9,352 bases of DNA from Planctomycetota bacterium (GTDB lineage: Bacteria; Planctomycetota; UBA1135; GCA-002686595), in the NCBI GenBank assembly GCA_011524785.1, contig WTJQ01000397.1, positions 1-9,352 of the forward strand, given 5' to 3'. The notes below the pieces were generated by a model, which was not told where the DNA came from, searched no databases, and was given only the letters and a program-made list of their open reading frames with translations. The position numbers were made by a program, and so were the translations under genes. Below are positions 6,917 through 9,352 of the stretch, piece after piece (position 1 is the stretch's first letter; the number at the start of each line of letters is the position of its first letter).

Positions 6917-7809
6917 GGCCCGAGGTCGCGGAGCTCCTCCAGGCTTGGCTCGAGGAGCGACTGTCCGACGGGGCCCGTGCCTTCCTCACGACCGCGCGTG
7001 AGGAGATCGCGGCCGGGGTCGAGCCTCGGCGGCTGGGCATGCTGCTCGGCCTCGCGAGCCGCCACGCTCGCGACCGCTCCCCGCTGGCACCCTCGCCCGA
7101 GGAGCTGGCTGCCGCCGCGTCCCTCGTGCCGGGCTGGCTCCCCGAGCGCTGGGGACAGCTGGAGTCCCTGCGCGTGGCGCTCCTGCTGACGGTCCCCGAC
7201 GGCGAGGGTCTCGAGGCCACGATCGAGTTCCTGTTCTCGCGCGCGGACGAGGGAGAGAGCCGTGCCCTCTTCCGGGCCCTGGGGCTCGCGTCGGATCCAG
7301 GGCGCTTCCTGTGGCGGCTGCAGGACGGCTGCCGCACGAACATCGTCCCGGTGTTCGAGGCGATCGCCTGCGACACGCCCTTCCCCGCCCGCGGGTTCGA
7401 CGACGTGGCGTGGCGTCAGCTCTGCATCAAGGCGGTGTTCATCGGGGCGCCCCTGTGGCGCGTCCAGGGTCTGGACGGTCGTCTGGACGGCGAGCTCGCG
7501 CGGATGGCGCTGGATCTCGTGGAGGAGCGTCGGAGCGCCGGCCGCGCGATCCCCGCCGATCTCTGGCTGTGCGTGGGAGGGTTCGATCAGGATCGAAGCC
7601 TCCCCGCGCTGCAGGCCGAGCTCCGGGACGGCGACGCCGAGGGCCGCGCGGCGGCCCTGCTCGCCCTGGGGCGCGCGGGCGCGGCGAGGGATCTCGATGG
7701 GTCCGAACTGGGTGCGGGGGACGCGGAGTGGCTCCGGATCGCGCAGGAGGGGCACCCTGCGCAGACCCTCTGGGGTACCCTGCCCGGCCGTCGGGCGGAC
7801 CGCGCCTGA
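6913..7809 (+). CDS. eboA: EboA domain-containing protein
   Basis: A 298-residue, mostly helical, soluble-looking protein without a signal peptide. The central block is characteristic of EboA: RTNIVPVFEAIA at 141-152, FDDVAWRQLCIKAVFIGAPL at 162-181, VQGLDGRLDGELARMALDLVEER at 184-206 and a nearby PADLWLCVG at 214-222. EboA is a conserved member of the ebo cluster found in diverse bacteria and in eustigmatophyte plastids. In Nostoc the cluster is needed to deliver the scytonemin precursor to the periplasm, but the biochemical role of EboA is unknown. The ATG overlaps the toroid gene stop (ATGA) and has a good ribosome site. eboB follows after 17 bases, the standard ebo order. Recognition is from memory of the family pattern, not from a search. 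The C-terminal 70 residues are Ala/Gly-rich and less conserved. Confidence 0.85.
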   Translation: MRPEVAELLQAWLEERLSDGARAFLTTAREEIAAGVEPRRLGMLLGLASRHARDRSPLAPSPEELAAAASLVPGWLPERWGQLESLRVALLLTVPDGEGLEATIEFLFSRADEGESRALFRALGLASDPGRFLWRLQDGCRTNIVPVFEAIACDTPFPARGFDDVAWRQLCIKAVFIGAPLWRVQGLDGRLDGELARMALDLVEERRSAGRAIPADLWLCVGGFDQDRSLPALQAELRDGDAEGRAAALLALGRAGAARDLDGSELGAGDAEWLRIAQEGHPAQTLWGTLPGRRADRA

Positions 7810-7826
7810 CGCACGAGATCCCAGCC

Positions 7827-8723
7827 ATGCGCTTCTTCGACCCGCACATCCACTGCACGAGCCGGACGACCGACGACTACGAGGCCATGGCGAGGGCCGG
7901 GGTGCGGGCGGTCGTCGAGCCCGCCTTCTGGCTCGGACAGCCCCGCACCACGGTGGGGGCCTTCGTCGACTACTTCGCCAGCATCCTCGGCTGGGAGCGC
8001 TTCCGCGCCTCGCAGTTCGGCATCAGCCACTACTGTGCGATCGGCCTGAACTCGAAGGAGGCCAACAACGAGGGCCTCGCGCGCGAGGTCCTCGAGATCC
8101 TCCCGGACTACGCCCTGAAGGAGGGCGTGGTGGCCATCGGTGAGATCGGCTACGACGAGATCACGCCCGCGGAGGAGCGTGCCTACGAGGCTCAGCTGGC
8201 CTTCGCCGTCGAGCACGACATGCCCGTGATGGTGCACTCCCCGCACCGGGACAAGAAGCGTGGCATCCAGCGCTCCCTGGACGTGGCCAAGAACGCGGGC
8301 GTTCCGATGGAGAAGCTCGTCATCGACCACAACAACGAGGAGACCGTCCAGGACGTGCTCGATGCTGGCGCCTGGGCCGCCTTCACCATCTACCCGCACA
8401 CGAAGATGGGCTCCGAGCGCATGGTCGAGCTGGTCCAGCAGTACGGGCCGCGTCAGATCATCGTCGACAGCTCTGCCGACTGGGGCGTCTCGGACCCGCT
8501 GAGCGTCCCGAAGACCGCGGCCCTCATGCTCGAGCGCGGGGTGGATCCCGAGGCCGTGCGCCTCACCACCTGGCAGAACGCCCTCGATGCCTACGCTCAG
8601 TCGGGGCAGATCGACGTCGAGGCCCTGGAGTCGACCCTCGAGGTCGATCAGCGTCAGCTGTTCAGCGACAACTCGGTGCTGCGCGGTCAGGAGCCGCGCG
8701 TCGACGGCGCCGTCCCCAACTGA
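7827..8723 (+). CDS. eboB: EboB, TatD-family metal-dependent hydrolase
   Basis: A 298-residue TIM-barrel hydrolase of the TatD branch. Probable metal ligands are His7 and His9 (DPHIH), Glu106 (IGEIGYDE), His137 (VMVHSPH), His168 (VIDHNNEE) and an Asp in the IVDSSADWG block (Asp214 or Asp218). The opening SRTTDDYEAMARAGVRAVVEPAFWLGQPRT and GLNSKEANN are distinctive of EboB rather than of general TatD nucleases. All expected ligand residues are present, so it should be active, but the substrate of EboB is not known. The frame is open upstream to 7311; the ATG at 7827 is chosen because the HxH motif must sit near the N-terminus and the upstream part overlaps eboA. It is the last gene of the operon; the following gene is convergent, so eboC-F do not follow here. 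Confidence 0.92.
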   Translation: MRFFDPHIHCTSRTTDDYEAMARAGVRAVVEPAFWLGQPRTTVGAFVDYFASILGWERFRASQFGISHYCAIGLNSKEANNEGLAREVLEILPDYALKEGVVAIGEIGYDEITPAEERAYEAQLAFAVEHDMPVMVHSPHRDKKRGIQRSLDVAKNAGVPMEKLVIDHNNEETVQDVLDAGAWAAFTIYPHTKMGSERMVELVQQYGPRQIIVDSSADWGVSDPLSVPKTAALMLERGVDPEAVRLTTWQNALDAYAQSGQIDVEALESTLEVDQRQLFSDNSVLRGQEPRVDGAVPN

Positions 8724-8806
8724 CCGAGGGGCGTCGCGCCCGAGGCGAGGAGACTCCGAGAGCCAGCGCCAACGGGGACCCTGTGCCCCCTGCGCTGCAC
8801 TCAGGC
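8724..8806. other. Convergent intergenic region with weak hairpin
   Basis: This is the 83-base gap between the stops of eboB and the amidohydrolase gene. A five-pair stem GGGCG-TCG-CGCCC lies at 8729-8741, just after the eboB stop. No T-tract follows, so a classical intrinsic terminator is not supported; a factor-dependent end or a plain structured spacer is possible. Confidence 0.3.
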
Positions 8807-9352
8807 TCAGCTACGCGCTGCGGCCAGCCCGAGCAGGCGCGCGGCGTTCCCGCCGAAGACGGCTCGATGGTCGTCGTCGGTCGCACCGAGGGTGTCGAGG
8901 ATCGCCTGCTGCTCGGCGAACCGGTCCTGGCGCCAGCCACGCGGCCAGGTCCCTGAGTCCGTGCCGAACAGCACGCGCTCCGAGCCGAGGGCGGCGAGCG
9001 TGCGGTCGAAGACCGCGTGGAGGTCGATGCCCTCGGGCTGGGTGCGCACCCAGGCGTTCGAGGAGGAGGTGTCGATGAACACGTTGGAGCTCTGGGCACC
9101 GGCCATGAGGCATTCGCGGAAGTAGCCCGCGCCGAAGTGCGGGATCACGAAGCGGGCGTCGGGGTGCGCGTCGGCCGCCGGGACCACGAAGAGCGGATCC
9201 GCGAGGGTCACGTCCGCCGTGCGGGGGAACCCGAGGCGGTCGCGCAGGGGAACGGTGAACAGGCCGCAGTGGACGTACGCGAGCCCCTGGACCCGCGCCA
9301 GGACCTGCAGCACGGGCGCGACCCGCGGGTCGCGCCCGTGCTGCAGGTCCTG
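8807..9352 (-). CDS. Metal-dependent amidohydrolase, C-terminal part (N-terminus beyond window edge)
   Basis: The C-terminal 180 or so residues of an Amidohydro_2-type TIM-barrel hydrolase. Metal or active-site motifs are VHCG (His codon 9271-9269), IPHFGAG (His codon 9139-9137) and LFGTDSG (Asp codon 8959-8957), followed by the family-typical end VFGGNAARLLGLA. DTSSSNAWV precedes the last Asp. The N-terminal HxH is missing because the gene runs off the right edge; a GTG at 9313 is only an internal Val codon, since the frame stays open to the last base and a full protein should be about 270-300 residues. Codons between about 9326 and 9352 lie in the outer arm of a perfect palindrome and may be artefactual. 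The reaction and substrate cannot be told. It is convergent with eboB and need not be related to it. Confidence 0.85.
   Translation of the reverse strand, partial: QDLQHGRDPRVAPVLQVLARVQGLAYVHCGLFTVPLRDRLGFPRTADVTLADPLFVVPAADAHPDARFVIPHFGAGYFRECLMAGAQSSNVFIDTSSSNAWVRTQPEGIDLHAVFDRTLAALGSERVLFGTDSGTWPRGWRQDRFAEQQAILDTLGATDDDHRAVFGGNAARLLGLAAARS
9299..9352. repeat. Perfect 54-base palindrome at the window's right edge
   Basis: Every base pairs with its mirror partner, with no spacer. The centre, ACCCGCGGGT, is at 9321-9330 and the 27-base arms reach exactly to the last base. It lies within, and in frame with, the amidohydrolase gene. The exact coincidence with the sequence end suggests an assembly stop at a self-complementary node or a fold-back chimera rather than a functional site. 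Confidence 0.9.

Noticed and set aside
7311..7826. An upstream extension of the eboB frame.
   Set aside because: It overlaps eboA out of frame and would place the HxH metal motif in mid-protein instead of at the N-terminus.

Overview
The window is a very GC-rich bacterial segment, densely packed with genes. It is probably from a member of the Planctomycetota or a related marine or environmental lineage. The strongest hint is a secreted C-type-lectin-like protein ending in a module (CQPANP… to …WYRDVGGVSNFSDGL) that I associate from memory with large families of planctomycete secreted proteins. A secreted alpha/alpha-toroid (squalene-cyclase-like) protein also fits. The lineage call is inference, not proof. 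I see no rRNA, tRNA, CRISPR array, transposase or phage gene.

Layout. (1) Positions 1-1719, minus strand: a compact operon of olsB (ornithine N-acyltransferase), then olsA/plsC (lyso-lipid O-acyltransferase) overlapping it by one base, then the first codons of a third gene running off the left edge. This is a two-enzyme route to ornithine lipids. (2) 1800-3098, plus: a divergently transcribed secreted multi-domain protein with a C-type lectin fold. (3) 3142-4767, minus: 1-pyrroline-5-carboxylate dehydrogenase of proline catabolism, convergent with the lectin gene. (4) 4932-8723, plus: a four-gene operon with 4-base overlaps (GTGA, ATGA) and one 17-base gap. It encodes a His-rich coiled-coil lipoprotein, an exported toroid protein, EboA and EboB. 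(5) 8807 to the right edge, minus: the C-terminal part of a metal-dependent amidohydrolase, convergent with eboB.

The most interesting part is region 4. EboA and EboB belong to the widespread but poorly understood ebo cluster, which is implicated in moving metabolite precursors to the periplasm (scytonemin synthesis in cyanobacteria). Here they are translationally linked to two predicted exported proteins of unknown function. The usual eboC-eboF do not follow; the next gene is on the opposite strand.

The right edge is a perfect 54-base palindrome ending exactly at the last base of the window. It probably marks an assembly or chimera breakpoint, so the outermost part of the amidohydrolase should not be trusted.
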